Below, piece after piece: positions 27,977 to 36,480 of a DNA stretch of 64,000 nucleotides. Positions within the stretch are counted from its first letter, which is position 1, and each line of letters opens with the position of its first letter. Made by a program: the position numbers and the translations under genes. The stretch comes from Promethearchaeota archaeon (GTDB lineage: Archaea > Asgardarchaeota > Lokiarchaeia > Sigyniarchaeales > SOKP01), in NCBI GenBank assembly GCA_019057865.1, contig JAHLWP010000018.1, positions 1-64,000 on the forward strand, given 5' to 3'. The notes below the pieces were generated by a model. It did not search any database, had not been told where the DNA came from, and saw only the letters and a list, made by a program, of their open reading frames with translations.

Positions 27977-28882
27977 TCAAGCGAAGACAACAGGTATAAT
28001 AAAAACTATTATAGTGAGATAAACATAATAAATAGTTGTTATTGATACAAGAATGATTCTATAAACGTTTTTCCTCTTTCCATCTTTAATATTATCAATA
28101 AATATTATTAATAACAATCCTATGAACATTAAATGAGATGGTTGTAAAGCCTTCCATAAAATTGAATCGATTATTAATAAACCTTGTATTTCAACATCAC
28201 TGTGACCCCAATTCTTTACCATTTGAAAAAGGTAATCCGGGAAGATCATATAAGGAATACAAATAATAGCGAAAGGAATTAAAAAATATATAAGATCCTT
28301 AAATCTTAGCTTTTTAACTATAAGTAATAAAGGAAGAAATAATATAGCAGTTATTTTAAATGTCGCAAGTATGAATAAAATTCCTGCATTCCATTTTTTA
28401 TCTTTTTCTAGGGAATAGTATGACATAAACAAGAAAAAAGCTATTAAAAAATTTACATTATGGTAGTAAGCATCTATACTATACCCAATTGTGCCTAGTA
28501 TGTAAAAAATTAGTAAATCCTTTTTTTCCTTGAATAATTTCGGGGATTCTTTTATTATTACTATTGATAATATAAGCCTTAATATATCCCATACATACAC
28601 CCCAACAATTAAAGGAAACAAATAAATGGGGAAAAATAGAAAATACCAAAAATAAAGATAATAAGGAGGCCAATCAGAAATTTCAACTGGATCATAAAAA
28701 TTAATCAATCCATTATCCATTCCTTCTAAAAGAATTTTGAAATCGATATCCTTTGTCTCTTTAATCCAAGCAGAAATATCAACAAAGTATAACAGAATTC
28801 TTAAAATGATTAGCGAACATGTAATAATTATTAGGATATAAATGAAATATGTATGTAATGAATAGCTTTTCTGGTTATTCAT
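27977..28882 (-). CDS. polytopic membrane protein, GT87/DUF2029-like mannosyltransferase candidate
   Basis: A 301-residue integral membrane protein with about eight hydrophobic segments. The N-terminal loop INFYDPVEISDWPPYYLYFWY resembles the first extracytoplasmic loop of GT-C glycosyltransferases, and YHNVNFLIAFFLFMSY resembles the G/HQxN-type helix of DUF2029 (GT87) proteins. These use polyprenyl-phosphate sugars. Shorter than typical GT87 (~400), so the C-terminus may be trimmed. It is wedged between mutS and mutL on the opposite strand, ending 6 bp from the mutS stop. Confidence 0.55.
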   Translation of the reverse strand: MNNQKSYSLHTYFIYILIIITCSLIILRILLYFVDISAWIKETKDIDFKILLEGMDNGLINFYDPVEISDWPPYYLYFWYFLFFPIYLFPLIVGVYVWDILRLILSIVIIKESPKLFKEKKDLLIFYILGTIGYSIDAYYHNVNFLIAFFLFMSYYSLEKDKKWNAGILFILATFKITAILFLPLLLIVKKLRFKDLIYFLIPFAIICIPYMIFPDYLFQMVKNWGHSDVEIQGLLIIDSILWKALQPSHLMFIGLLLIIFIDNIKDGKRKNVYRIILVSITTIYYVYLTIIVFIIPVVFA

Positions 28883-29196
28883 TGTAATGGTTCATAATTC
28901 ACATTATAAAATAGATTAATATTAAGTATTAAAGGAACTTTAAAAGAGTTACTTAGGTAAAATTAAATAAAAGTTAAATGAATAAGCTTTTTTTAAAAAT
29001 CTACTAAAATAAAATTTAATATAAGATTAATAATAATTTTCAAAATTTTAGCAATTATTTTTAATTTTTAATTGAAAATTTAATTATTAGAACTATACTT
29101 TTAAAATTATATTTTTATATGACGGAGTTATAATTTTTAAATTCAAGTTGATGAAAAATATATATATTTTATAAAACTATGAAGTTTTGAAAAGAA
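28883..29196. other. AT-rich divergent intergenic region upstream of mutL
   Basis: About 314 bp between the minus-strand membrane-protein gene and mutL. It must hold both promoters. I see long A/T tracts and several TATA-like stretches, including one ending about 35 bp before mutL, but no clear repeat, tRNA or small gene. Confidence 0.5.
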
Positions 29197-31086
29197 TTGA
29201 AAAGAGACAACGAAAAAATCAATAAAATTAAGGATTATGAAAAAATAGCTGCTGGAGAGGTTATTGAAAGACCTGCGAATGTTGTGAAAGAGTTAATAGA
29301 AAATAGTATAGATGCTGGAGCTAAAGAAATAAGAATTATCATTAAAAAAGCAGGAAAAACATTAATTCAAGTTATAGATGATGGTAAAGGTATTTCTCCT
29401 GATGATATGGAACTTGCCTTTGAAAGATATACTAGTAGTAAAATTCATAGTTTTGATGACTTGGAGAAGCTTTCAACTTTAGGATTTAGAGGAGAAGCAT
29501 TAGCTAGTATATCAGCAGTAAGTCAAGTTGAAATTATTTCAAGAATTAAAGAGAATGAGAGAGGATTACAATTATTTATAGAAGGTGGGAAAGTTTTAAG
29601 AAAGAAAGAAATATCATGTCCCATTGGAACAAATATTAAAGTTAAGAATTTATTCTATAATATTCCAGCTAGGAAAAAATTCCTTAAAAAAGATTACACA
29701 GAGTTAGGACATATCACAGATATTATACAAAGATATTCATTAGCTTATCCTGATTTTCAATTTATTTATCAACATAATGAGTTAACCATTTTAAATTGCC
29801 CTGCATCTAATGATTTAAAAACGACTGTTTTCCATATTTATGGGAAAAATATTGCTAAATTTATGGAATATATTGATTATTCTGAAAAAGGAGAACTATT
29901 TAAAATATATGGATTAGTAGGTCAACCTCAAATTTCTAAAAAAGATAGAACAGCATCTAGTTTTTTTCTTAATCGTAGATATGTTATTAGTGATATTATA
30001 TTTCGAGCAATTAAAGAAGCATATAAAGGAACTTTGATGATAAATAAGCATCCATTTTTCATATTATTCTTAGAGTTAAATCCATCATCCATAGATTTTA
30101 ATATTCATCCGAAAAAGCTTTATATTAAGTTTGAAAGAGAAGATTATGTGAATAATAAGGTTTATACCATTATCCGAGATTTTGTTGAAGAAAAGTTTAT
30201 GAAACAGGAGCCGAAGTATTTAGATATTGAACTTGAAGATTTCATTCCTAAAGAAGAATTAATTGAGGAACTAAGTTCCAAAACTCAACAATCAGAAACA
30301 GGAAATCTTGAAACTGAAAAAGCTATATTAAAAACTGATGGAATAGTAGAGACTGAAGAAAGTATTATTGATGAGTCTGTACAATTACATCTTTCTGAAG
30401 ATATCATTAATCATAAAACCTTTAAAAAACAAATACCAGAAACATTTTTACGAGAAAAATTTATAAAAAAGGAAAATTTTCCTAAAGTTCGCCTAATCTC
30501 TTCAACTGGCCAATTAAGTAATAAGATATATATTATATTAGAAGGTTTTAATGAAACTAATGAACCTGGTTTATATATTCTAGATCAGCATGCTGCTTCT
30601 GAAAGAATAAATAAAGAAAAGCTACTAGAATCATATGAATCTTTAAAAACTAGCAAACAAAAACTTATCTCTCCATTGAAAATTGATGTTTCTCATAGTG
30701 AAAAATTCTTTTTGAGTGCCCATTTAGGTGAAATTAAAAAACTTGGATTTGATTTTGAGCATTTTGGTGGAAATGCTTTCATTTTGCGAGAAATACCTAC
30801 AATTATGGGAAAAGTTCCAGATATAAATGTAATAAAAGAGATAATTGCAGATATAACAAAAATAGGTAAAGATAAAAGTTTTTCAGAGGTAAAAGAAGAG
30901 ATCATTAATTATTTGGCTTGTCATAAAAGTATTCGAGGAGGAGATGATCTTTCTTTAGAAAATATTAGGGATCTCATAATTGAATTAGCTGATTGTAAGG
31001 ATTCCTACCATTGTGCACATGGAAGACCTACATTGAGATTTCTCTCATTCAAAGAATTAGATAAGCTGTTTAAAAGAATAGTTTAA
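29197..31086 (+). CDS. mutL: DNA mismatch repair protein MutL (endonuclease type)
   Basis: A 629-residue MutL. The GHKL ATPase part has IAAGEVIERPANVVKELIEN (about 18-37), NSIDAGA, DDGKGI and TLGFRGEALASIS. A variable, acidic linker covers about residues 335-420. The C-terminal domain has the nuclease metal motif DQHAASERINKE (463-474, matching DQHA-x2-E-x4-E), CHKSIRGGDD and a CAHGRPT ending, so it is predicted to nick DNA like PMS2/Bacillus MutL and unlike E. coli MutL. The start is TTG at 29197. Functional partner of the MutS at 25091. Confidence 0.94.
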   Translation: MKRDNEKINKIKDYEKIAAGEVIERPANVVKELIENSIDAGAKEIRIIIKKAGKTLIQVIDDGKGISPDDMELAFERYTSSKIHSFDDLEKLSTLGFRGEALASISAVSQVEIISRIKENERGLQLFIEGGKVLRKKEISCPIGTNIKVKNLFYNIPARKKFLKKDYTELGHITDIIQRYSLAYPDFQFIYQHNELTILNCPASNDLKTTVFHIYGKNIAKFMEYIDYSEKGELFKIYGLVGQPQISKKDRTASSFFLNRRYVISDIIFRAIKEAYKGTLMINKHPFFILFLELNPSSIDFNIHPKKLYIKFEREDYVNNKVYTIIRDFVEEKFMKQEPKYLDIELEDFIPKEELIEELSSKTQQSETGNLETEKAILKTDGIVETEESIIDESVQLHLSEDIINHKTFKKQIPETFLREKFIKKENFPKVRLISSTGQLSNKIYIILEGFNETNEPGLYILDQHAASERINKEKLLESYESLKTSKQKLISPLKIDVSHSEKFFLSAHLGEIKKLGFDFEHFGGNAFILREIPTIMGKVPDINVIKEIIADITKIGKDKSFSEVKEEIINYLACHKSIRGGDDLSLENIRDLIIELADCKDSYHCAHGRPTLRFLSFKELDKLFKRIV

Positions 31087-31116
31087 TGCATAAAAACAAG
31101 AAATTTTATTATTCAT

Positions 31117-31392
31117 TTATGCTTTTGAAAAAGCAATACCCTCAATTCCTTGTAAACCATCAACTTGTCCAAACAGTTCTTCAATTCTATCTGTACCACC
31201 CCATTCTTCTGGATATCGGACTCGAACTCTTGCTTTTTCTAGACCAAAAGCAACGGGTAAAACTTCATACATCTCAATTGAACATGTGTTTGGTAAAACA
31301 TTTCTTAAATCTTTGATTAATTTTTCAAAATCTGCATCTGTATCTTCTGGAATAACATCTACTAAAGCAATAAACTCTCCCACATTAATCAC
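31117..31392 (-). CDS. ef1b: archaeal elongation factor 1-beta (aEF-1beta)
   Basis: A 91-residue guanine-nucleotide exchange factor for aEF-1alpha. Typical sequence: VDVIPEDTDADFEKL at the N-terminus, EVLPVAFGLEKARVRVRYPEE in the middle, and IEELFGQVDGLQGIE near the end. The start is GTG (VINVGEF). It follows the 58-residue zinc-ribbon gene by 21 bp on the same strand, an arrangement conserved in many archaea, and supports archaeal identity of the contig. Confidence 0.93.
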   Translation of the reverse strand: MINVGEFIALVDVIPEDTDADFEKLIKDLRNVLPNTCSIEMYEVLPVAFGLEKARVRVRYPEEWGGTDRIEELFGQVDGLQGIEGIAFSKA

Positions 31393-31413
31393 TTAATTTT
31401 TTTCTAAGAACTT

Positions 31414-31590
31414 TTAAGGTCCCTCAAATTCACATTTTAAACATCTATAGGTTTTTCCCATCACTCTACAGCGTTCACATCTCCAAATTGTTACATCTCC
31501 ACACTCTGGACATGGAAAATGTACTGCTGCTTCGAATGGGACAATTGGTCGCCCACATCCAGAACAAGTATTTTTCCTTAAACTTGACAT
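31414..31590 (-). CDS. small archaeal double zinc-ribbon protein (HVO_2753/DUF1610-like)
   Basis: A 58-residue protein read directly from the minus strand: it begins MSSLRKNTCSGCGRPI, continues FPCPECGDVTIWRCERCR and ends YRCLKCEFEGP. Four CxxC knuckles make two zinc sites. This small archaeal family is usually encoded directly upstream of aEF-1beta, as here, and is thought to bind RNA or the translation machinery. ATG start at 31590. Confidence 0.88.
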   Translation of the reverse strand: MSSLRKNTCSGCGRPIVPFEAAVHFPCPECGDVTIWRCERCRVMGKTYRCLKCEFEGP

Positions 31591-31846
31591 CGTAATTTAT
31601 TATAAGCCTTGTAAAATATAATGGCTAAGAAAATAACTTATAACTTTAATTGTTTTCGGTTTTAAAACCTAGCTTTAAACTAATTAAATTATGATTTTTT
31701 CAATAAATCTCTCAATTATTTTAAGTAAAACATTTTAATCTTGCATAGTTAATTAAAATTTAAATTGAAAAACAACATAATTTACATATAAATTATCTAA
31801 TTAATTTTAAAATAATCATTAAAAAATTGGCTTAAATATTGTAAAA

Positions 31847-31860
31847 GGTGAAAAGCGATA
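31847..31860 (+). promoter_or_regulatory. ribosome-binding site GGTGA plus six bases plus ATA start
   Basis: GGTGA at 31847-31851 complements the 3' end of 16S rRNA. Six bases later ATA (31858-31860) opens the frame of the downstream protein. No ATG, GTG or TTG occurs in frame between the upstream stop (TGA at 31849) and ATG at 31930, which lies beyond a conserved-looking CxxC motif. The same spacing and codon occur at 46199 and 49809. Confidence 0.6.
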
Positions 31861-32385
31861 CCAGAAAACAAGGTAAAGAAGTATTTCTCATTAATAGAGG
31901 CGTGGGCGTGGTGTGATATATGTGAGGATATGGTTGCTTTAAAGCTTGACAAGAAGGAAATTATTAATGGACTTCAAATGGGAATATATACAAAAGAATT
32001 TAAACATGCTAACCAATATCCTGATACTGAAGATCCAGATGATTTATCTGGACAAGAACATAAGATTTATGTCTATATTAATGATAATTATGATATAACG
32101 GGTGTAAAGAGTTTCTTTGGAGAATCTCCGAGTACAGAGGAAATCGGAGCCGCAGTGCAAGCAGGAGGTGAAGTGAGGATACCTGTTGTTGTTAAAGATA
32201 TTCCTCCAATGAGTGTACAGTTAGGGATGCTTACTAAAGAGGAGTTTAAAGTTTTAAAAATTTGTGATGGGATGAATACAATTGAAACAGTCGCAGAGAT
32301 TGCTCAGAAAAGTGTAGAAAAAATAGAAAAAATGATGGAGAAGCTCAGAAGTAAAGGATTGGTAAAGGTTATAAAAAGAACGTAA
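31858..32385 (+). CDS. CxxC/winged-helix protein of unknown function, likely Asgard-type, probable ATA start
   Basis: About 175 residues if initiated at ATA 31858. The first ATG in frame (31930) would remove 24 coherent residues, IPENKVKKYFSLIEAW followed by the CDICED motif. The middle is a beta-rich domain (KIYVYINDNYDITGVKSFFGES), and the last 55 residues (LTKEEFKVLKICDGMNTIETVAEIA...LRSKGLVKVI) look like a winged helix. I do not recognise a named family. It could be a nucleic-acid-binding or ribosome-associated factor, which is a guess. Divergent from the zinc-ribbon/aEF-1beta pair. Confidence 0.7.
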   Translation: MPENKVKKYFSLIEAWAWCDICEDMVALKLDKKEIINGLQMGIYTKEFKHANQYPDTEDPDDLSGQEHKIYVYINDNYDITGVKSFFGESPSTEEIGAAVQAGGEVRIPVVVKDIPPMSVQLGMLTKEEFKVLKICDGMNTIETVAEIAQKSVEKIEKMMEKLRSKGLVKVIKRT

Positions 32386-32449
32386 AGAAATACATTCAAC
32401 CTTATGTTATTTTTAGATAGAAATTTTACTATTCAATTTTCTCTTAATT

Positions 32450-33217
32450 TTATAATTTTTCCCCATATAAGACTAAGTGTCGTGATAACCCTTTAATTGA
32501 CGGTTCTTTACTCAATTTTAAGACCATCTTTATTGTTTGCTTAAAGAATTTTTCATCCCAGGTATGAGAATCTAGAATTTTTTTTGGAATATGGAGCACA
32601 TCTGTCCAGACACAAACTCCATATATATCAATAACTTTAATTCCTTCTTCCTCAAACCAATTTTTTACTTCTTCAGGGCTTAAAACTATATAACTTCCTT
32701 CTGGATCTTCTAAGCAACTTGGTATAGACTCGATTGAAGATAATAATTTATCTGGATTTTTATAAAAGCTATTTATAACTGCAGTCCATTTATTTACAAG
32801 GAATATTGAGATTATACCACCTTTTTTAGTTACTCGCATTAGTTCTTTTGCTGCTAACCCTTCTATATCATCAATATTTCCGTCCCAAGAAATAACAAAA
32901 TCAAACATTTCATCTTTAAAATGGAGACTACGAGTATCGCACTTACAAAATTTTACTTTATCTAATACTCCTTCTCTTTGCATTTTTAGTTCTGCCACCT
33001 CCAACATTTTAGGAGAAATATCGCATAAAGTCACTGAATACCCCATCTTGACTAATGGTAAGGTTATTCTTCCCGTTCCTCCCGCGGCATCTAAAATTTG
33101 TGTTTTTCTATTTTCAGGTAAAAAGTTCTTTAAGATCTCCCAATCAACATAATGTTCAATAGCACCCTGAAAGGTCTTATAATACTCATCATATCTACAA
33201 GCACGATTATTCCACAT
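32450..33217 (-). CDS. class I SAM-dependent methyltransferase
   Basis: A 255-residue methyltransferase of the UbiE/methyltransf_25 type. ILDAAGGTGRITLPL (about residues 41-55) is motif I, VTLCDISPKML motif II, and FDFVISWDGNIDDIEG motif IV. A C-terminal segment, VLSPEEVKNWFEEEGIKVIDIYG, is typical of small-molecule methyltransferases. Substrate unknown. ATG start at 33217; an in-frame ATT nine bases upstream is closer to a GGTGA site, so the exact start is uncertain. Confidence 0.8.
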   Translation of the reverse strand: MWNNRACRYDEYYKTFQGAIEHYVDWEILKNFLPENRKTQILDAAGGTGRITLPLVKMGYSVTLCDISPKMLEVAELKMQREGVLDKVKFCKCDTRSLHFKDEMFDFVISWDGNIDDIEGLAAKELMRVTKKGGIISIFLVNKWTAVINSFYKNPDKLLSSIESIPSCLEDPEGSYIVLSPEEVKNWFEEEGIKVIDIYGVCVWTDVLHIPKKILDSHTWDEKFFKQTIKMVLKLSKEPSIKGLSRHLVLYGEKL

Positions 33218-33357
33218 TAAATTAATCCTTTCACCCTTTTTTAATTAAGTTTCAAATCAAAAAATTATTCCAAAAGACATTTTTAAAATTAATCTATAAA
33301 TAAAAAACTAAATAAAAAGAAAAGAGTTATGAATGTTAAGTTGAAAATTTTGATAAA

Positions 33358-33891
33358 TTAAACCTTTCCTGCATTTTCTATCATTTTACGTGTAATAAGT
33401 TCAAATACCTCATCAACATTATCACCAGTTCTGGATGAACACTCAATATATCCATGTAAGTTGTGAGATTTTGATACCTCAATAGCATCTTCAGCAGGTA
33501 CAGAACGTTTTTCATTTAAATCTAATTTTCCCCCCACCATAATAAGTGGTATCTGAAGTTGTGTTTTCGATGCGCTATGCTTAAAAAAAGAGAGCCAATC
33601 ATCTATATTTTTCATACTGGTATATCTTGTTATGTCAAACATAAAAATACCTCCATCTGCTCCCTTAGCAAAACTAGGTAAAAGAATTCTAAAGCGATCT
33701 TCTCCAGCAAAATCCCATATACGAAGAACAGCTGTCTTTCCTTCAATTTCTAATTCTTTAACACTAAAGTCTGCTCCTATTGTCATCTTTAAATCCTCAT
33801 TGAATACTCGAGTAAGAAATCTATTTGTTAATGTGGTCTTTCCGACTCCACCATCACCGAAGAGGCACAATTTAAATTTAATTTTTCCCAT
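33358..33891 (-). CDS. Ras/Rab-like small GTPase (Asgard eukaryotic-signature type)
   Basis: A 177-residue small GTPase. G1 is GDGGVGKT (12-19), the G2 Thr is in MTIGADF, G3 is WDFAGED, G4 is GGKLDL where Ras/Rab have NKxD, and G5 is ECSSRTG. The N-to-G change in G4 removes a standard guanine-contacting side chain; my recollection is that this form recurs in Asgard GTPases. There is no C-terminal Cys, so no prenylation is expected. No roadblock or longin-domain partner is adjacent. Confidence 0.9.
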   Translation of the reverse strand: MGKIKFKLCLFGDGGVGKTTLTNRFLTRVFNEDLKMTIGADFSVKELEIEGKTAVLRIWDFAGEDRFRILLPSFAKGADGGIFMFDITRYTSMKNIDDWLSFFKHSASKTQLQIPLIMVGGKLDLNEKRSVPAEDAIEVSKSHNLHGYIECSSRTGDNVDEVFELITRKMIENAGKV

Positions 33892-34004
33892 TGCTATAAC
33901 ACCGTATTAATCTAGAAAACTTATAAAATAAATAATTATCATTAATCTTATTTAAACTAAATATATAATAAATTTTTAAAAAGTCACATTCAACTTTAAT
34001 CTAA

Positions 34005-34436
34005 TTATTTAATGATATCCGTTATAAAACAAGTTTCTATTATCTTAATTCCTTGGATTTGTGAAATTTTATCTTCAATAAGTGGATTAAACTCTTCAAT
34101 TGATGGAATGTCAACTTTCAATAAGAGTCCACAATCTCCTGATAACCGCCAAATATTAGTAATTTCATCAACTTTGGATAATTCTCTCAAGATTCTTTTA
34201 ACCTCCTTAAAATCGGGAATAATTTTTACGGTAGCACTAATTTTTTGTTTTGTATCTATGTTATACTCAACTGTAAAGCGTTTTATAATACCCTCATCAA
34301 GGAGTTTCTTAACACGCCTTCGTACAGTAGCCTCTGTTTTATCTATCTTTTTACTGATATCATTGAATGAAATTCTACTATTACTTTTTAATTCTTCTAA
34401 AATTTTAAGATCGATTAAATCTATTTTTTTCGACAA
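34005..34436 (-). CDS. Lrp/AsnC-family transcriptional regulator
   Basis: A 143-residue Lrp/AsnC regulator. The N-terminal winged HTH is IDLIDLKILEELKSNSRISFNDISKKIDKTEATVRRRVKKL. The C-terminal RAM/ligand-binding domain follows, with IWRLSGDCGLLLKVDI and a short ending. It likely senses an amino acid or metabolite. TTG start at 34436. Target genes cannot be told from the sequence. It is flanked by the small-GTPase gene and an LRR gene. Confidence 0.9.
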   Translation of the reverse strand: MSKKIDLIDLKILEELKSNSRISFNDISKKIDKTEATVRRRVKKLLDEGIIKRFTVEYNIDTKQKISATVKIIPDFKEVKRILRELSKVDEITNIWRLSGDCGLLLKVDIPSIEEFNPLIEDKISQIQGIKIIETCFITDIIK

Positions 34437-34602
34437 TTTTTAAACTTTTTTTGTTGAATTCTTACAACTTAGTTATAAATTGTGATAAATTATTTAATAA
34501 ATTATGTCTTTTTCAGAAAAGAATTAAATTTAACTACTTTAATTGAAAAAACAAGAGAAAAAACAATATTTGAATTATTAAAAATTGTTATACAAGAACT
34601 GA

Positions 34603-35367
34603 TCAGTACGAGATACTTAGTCCTTTTTTTATATTCTTTTTTATATATACATATATCTCTTCTTCACTAATAATATTATTCCTCAAATCTAAAGAACGTA
34701 GATCCTTTAAACATTCAATTCCTTCAATTCTTTCTAGTGTAGCAATTTGATTTTTGTAGAGATATAAAGTTCTAAGGTTATTTAAGGTTTCAAGCCCTTC
34801 AATTTTAGAAATTTGATTTTCACCAAGATTTAATTCATGCAGATTTTCTAAATTCTCAAGACCTTCTATTTCAGCAATATTATTGCCCTGAAGAGCAAGA
34901 TAACTAAGATTAAATAAAGAAATAAGCCCTATTATTTTGGATACATTGTTTTCGCTGAGATCCAAGATTATTAAGTTCTTTAATTTGTCAAGTCCTTTTA
35001 TCTCAGCAATTTGATTATTGCATAAATACAATTCAGTAAGGTTGGTTAGTTTATCAAGCCCTTTTATCTCTTTTATTTGATTTTCTTCAAGATGCAAACG
35101 TTCTAACTTAGAAAAATTCTCCATGAAATCTATTTCCTCAATTTGATTACCACGAAGATCCAGATATTTTAGTTCAGTTAGATCTCCTAAACCGATAAAA
35201 TCACTTACTTTTTTTACGTCTAACCCTATTATTGCAATTTTTACTAATTCTTCATCTTCTATTACATAATCCAAGAAATTGCGTCCACATCTATTTTTAA
35301 AAAATAAAATAGTCTTACATTTAACATAGATCTCTATGAGCCAATCAACACTTTGCGGTAAATTCAC
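34603..35367 (-). CDS. SDS22-type leucine-rich-repeat protein, probably the C-terminal part of an interrupted gene
   Basis: About 254 codons with seven or more 22-residue LRRs of the form L-x2-L-x2-L-x-L-x2-N-x-I-x2-I-x-G-L (e.g. LTELYLCNNQIAEIKGLDKL). SDS22-type LRRs bind proteins, in eukaryotes notably PP1 phosphatases. The frame is continuous with the ORF 35368-35649 except for one TGA at 35370-35368; the codon after it is GTG, with no ribosome-binding site. I therefore think this is the downstream half of one broken or read-through gene. Confidence 0.75.
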   Translation of the reverse strand: MNLPQSVDWLIEIYVKCKTILFFKNRCGRNFLDYVIEDEELVKIAIIGLDVKKVSDFIGLGDLTELKYLDLRGNQIEEIDFMENFSKLERLHLEENQIKEIKGLDKLTNLTELYLCNNQIAEIKGLDKLKNLIILDLSENNVSKIIGLISLFNLSYLALQGNNIAEIEGLENLENLHELNLGENQISKIEGLETLNNLRTLYLYKNQIATLERIEGIECLKDLRSLDLRNNIISEEEIYVYIKKNIKKGLSISY

Positions 35368-35649
35368 TCAATCATAAAAATGATTAAGAATCTGTGGATG
35401 CTTTTTTTTAATTTTTTCTAATTCCTTTCTCAAAAATTCCAGCAGGAAATCTGAGATTTTATGCTGTTTTGAACCAATTTCTCCTAATATTTCAACACTT
35501 TTGATTCTATTATCTTCATTCTTATCATTCTCTATAATAGAGATTAATCGTTCAGAGGCTATTTCTTCATCCAATTTTCCATTTTTATAAGAATCATAAA
35601 TTAATTCTGGATTTAAATTTGATTTCACATTAAATAAAGAGTAATCCAT
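35368..35649 (-). pseudogene. N-terminal part of the interrupted LRR gene (helical / HEAT-like)
   Basis: A 93-residue helical segment (ELIYDSYKNGKLDEEIASERLISIIEN, then NRIKSVEILGEIGSKQ) resembling the HEAT-like N-terminal region that precedes LRRs in Asgard proteins. It ends NHFYD-TGA, and the same frame continues into the LRR domain. Alternatives are a genuine short protein, a nonsense mutation, or UGA recoding. I see no hairpin that would mark a SECIS element. Confidence 0.5.
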
Positions 35650-36029
35650 CTATTTAAACTTATCTTAAAGGTTACAAGAATATAAGATTGACTTTTGACC
35701 TCATGTAATTTTTGACTTTTAAATTTTTAATTACATCAATTGGATTTACTATAATTAGTATTTTTGTTAGATTTATCACTTTTTTTGTTATATTTTGATA
35801 ATAATAGGTGATTCAGATCATAAATTTGTCTTAAGAAATGGTAAATATTATTATCGATCAATTATCATGTTGGATTCGTATATTCCTTCCTTTCTCGATT
35901 ATTTTTTTGTTTGATAATGTGCAAAATGATCATATTTAAATATAAAATTATCTAATTATAATAATAGATATAAAATTATGATTTTAACATCACAATTAAA
36001 AAATTATATAAAAAGTGAGGAATGATAAA
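35650..36029. other. AT-rich intergenic region upstream of the Hdr locus
   Basis: About 380 bp between the minus-strand LRR gene and the plus-strand Hdr region. TATA-like stretches lie about 35939-35950 (TTTAAATAT), a plausible distance upstream of the small Cys-rich gene. One 47-codon open frame (about 35770-35920) is not above chance. No tRNA or repeat seen. Confidence 0.45.
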
Positions 36030-36299
36030 ATGTGTAATAATTGTAATTGCGATGCTTTTGACCAATGTTCAATAGTGGGATATATGCCTGTTGGATTTTG
36101 TTGTTCAAAGTGTGTGTTATACGATCAAGTCCATACTTGTTTATCTTTTAAATCAAAACCTAAAATGGGTGTAGGAGAATCAGAAAGAATCGAACCAGTA
36201 TCTATAACAATAGAAGATGGGTTACTAAAAGTGGTTCTTAAAAAGGAAAAAAAGGAGTTTCCAATTTATATAGACCTTCAAAAGCAATTTGAAAAATAA
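36030..36299 (+). CDS. small Cys-rich protein preceding the Hdr operon
   Basis: An 89-residue protein beginning MCNNCNCDAFDQCSIVGYMP and continuing GFCCSKCVLYDQVHTC. Nine Cys residues lie in the first ~50, enough for one Fe-S cluster or two zinc sites. The second half is a beta-strand/helix region without Cys. The GAGGA site favours ATG 36030 over GTG 36015. A T-rich stretch after the stop suggests separate transcription from hdrC 180 bp downstream. Function unknown; position suggests a redox or assembly role. Confidence 0.6.
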   Translation: MCNNCNCDAFDQCSIVGYMPVGFCCSKCVLYDQVHTCLSFKSKPKMGVGESERIEPVSITIEDGLLKVVLKKEKKEFPIYIDLQKQFEK

Positions 36300-36480
36300 A
36301 AACTATATTTTATTTTTTTTGGATTTGGTACTTAATTCATTTACTTTTTTAGCAATTTCCATATTTTTAAAGGAGATTGTGATAATTTATACCAAATTTG
36401 TAAATATTTCTTTTCTGAATTATGTAAAAAATTTAATAAATTTAAAATATTAAAGTAGAATAAAAATAGAAGAATTAATA

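Noticed and set aside
33211..33240. ATT as start of the methyltransferase at 32450-33217
   Set aside because: An in-frame ATT lies four bases after GGTGA, but a normal ATG follows nine bases later and gives a complete protein, so it is not counted among the non-canonical starts.
34012..34443. 143-codon plus-strand open frame exactly opposite the Lrp regulator
   Set aside because: Mirror of a real gene in very AT-rich DNA; translation is hydrophobic/Ser-rich without motifs, whereas the minus strand shows a clear Lrp/AsnC protein.
35770..35920. 47-codon open frame (GDSDHKFVLRNGKYYYRS...) upstream of the Hdr locus
   Set aside because: Length expected by chance at this base composition, no start with ribosome site, no family resemblance.
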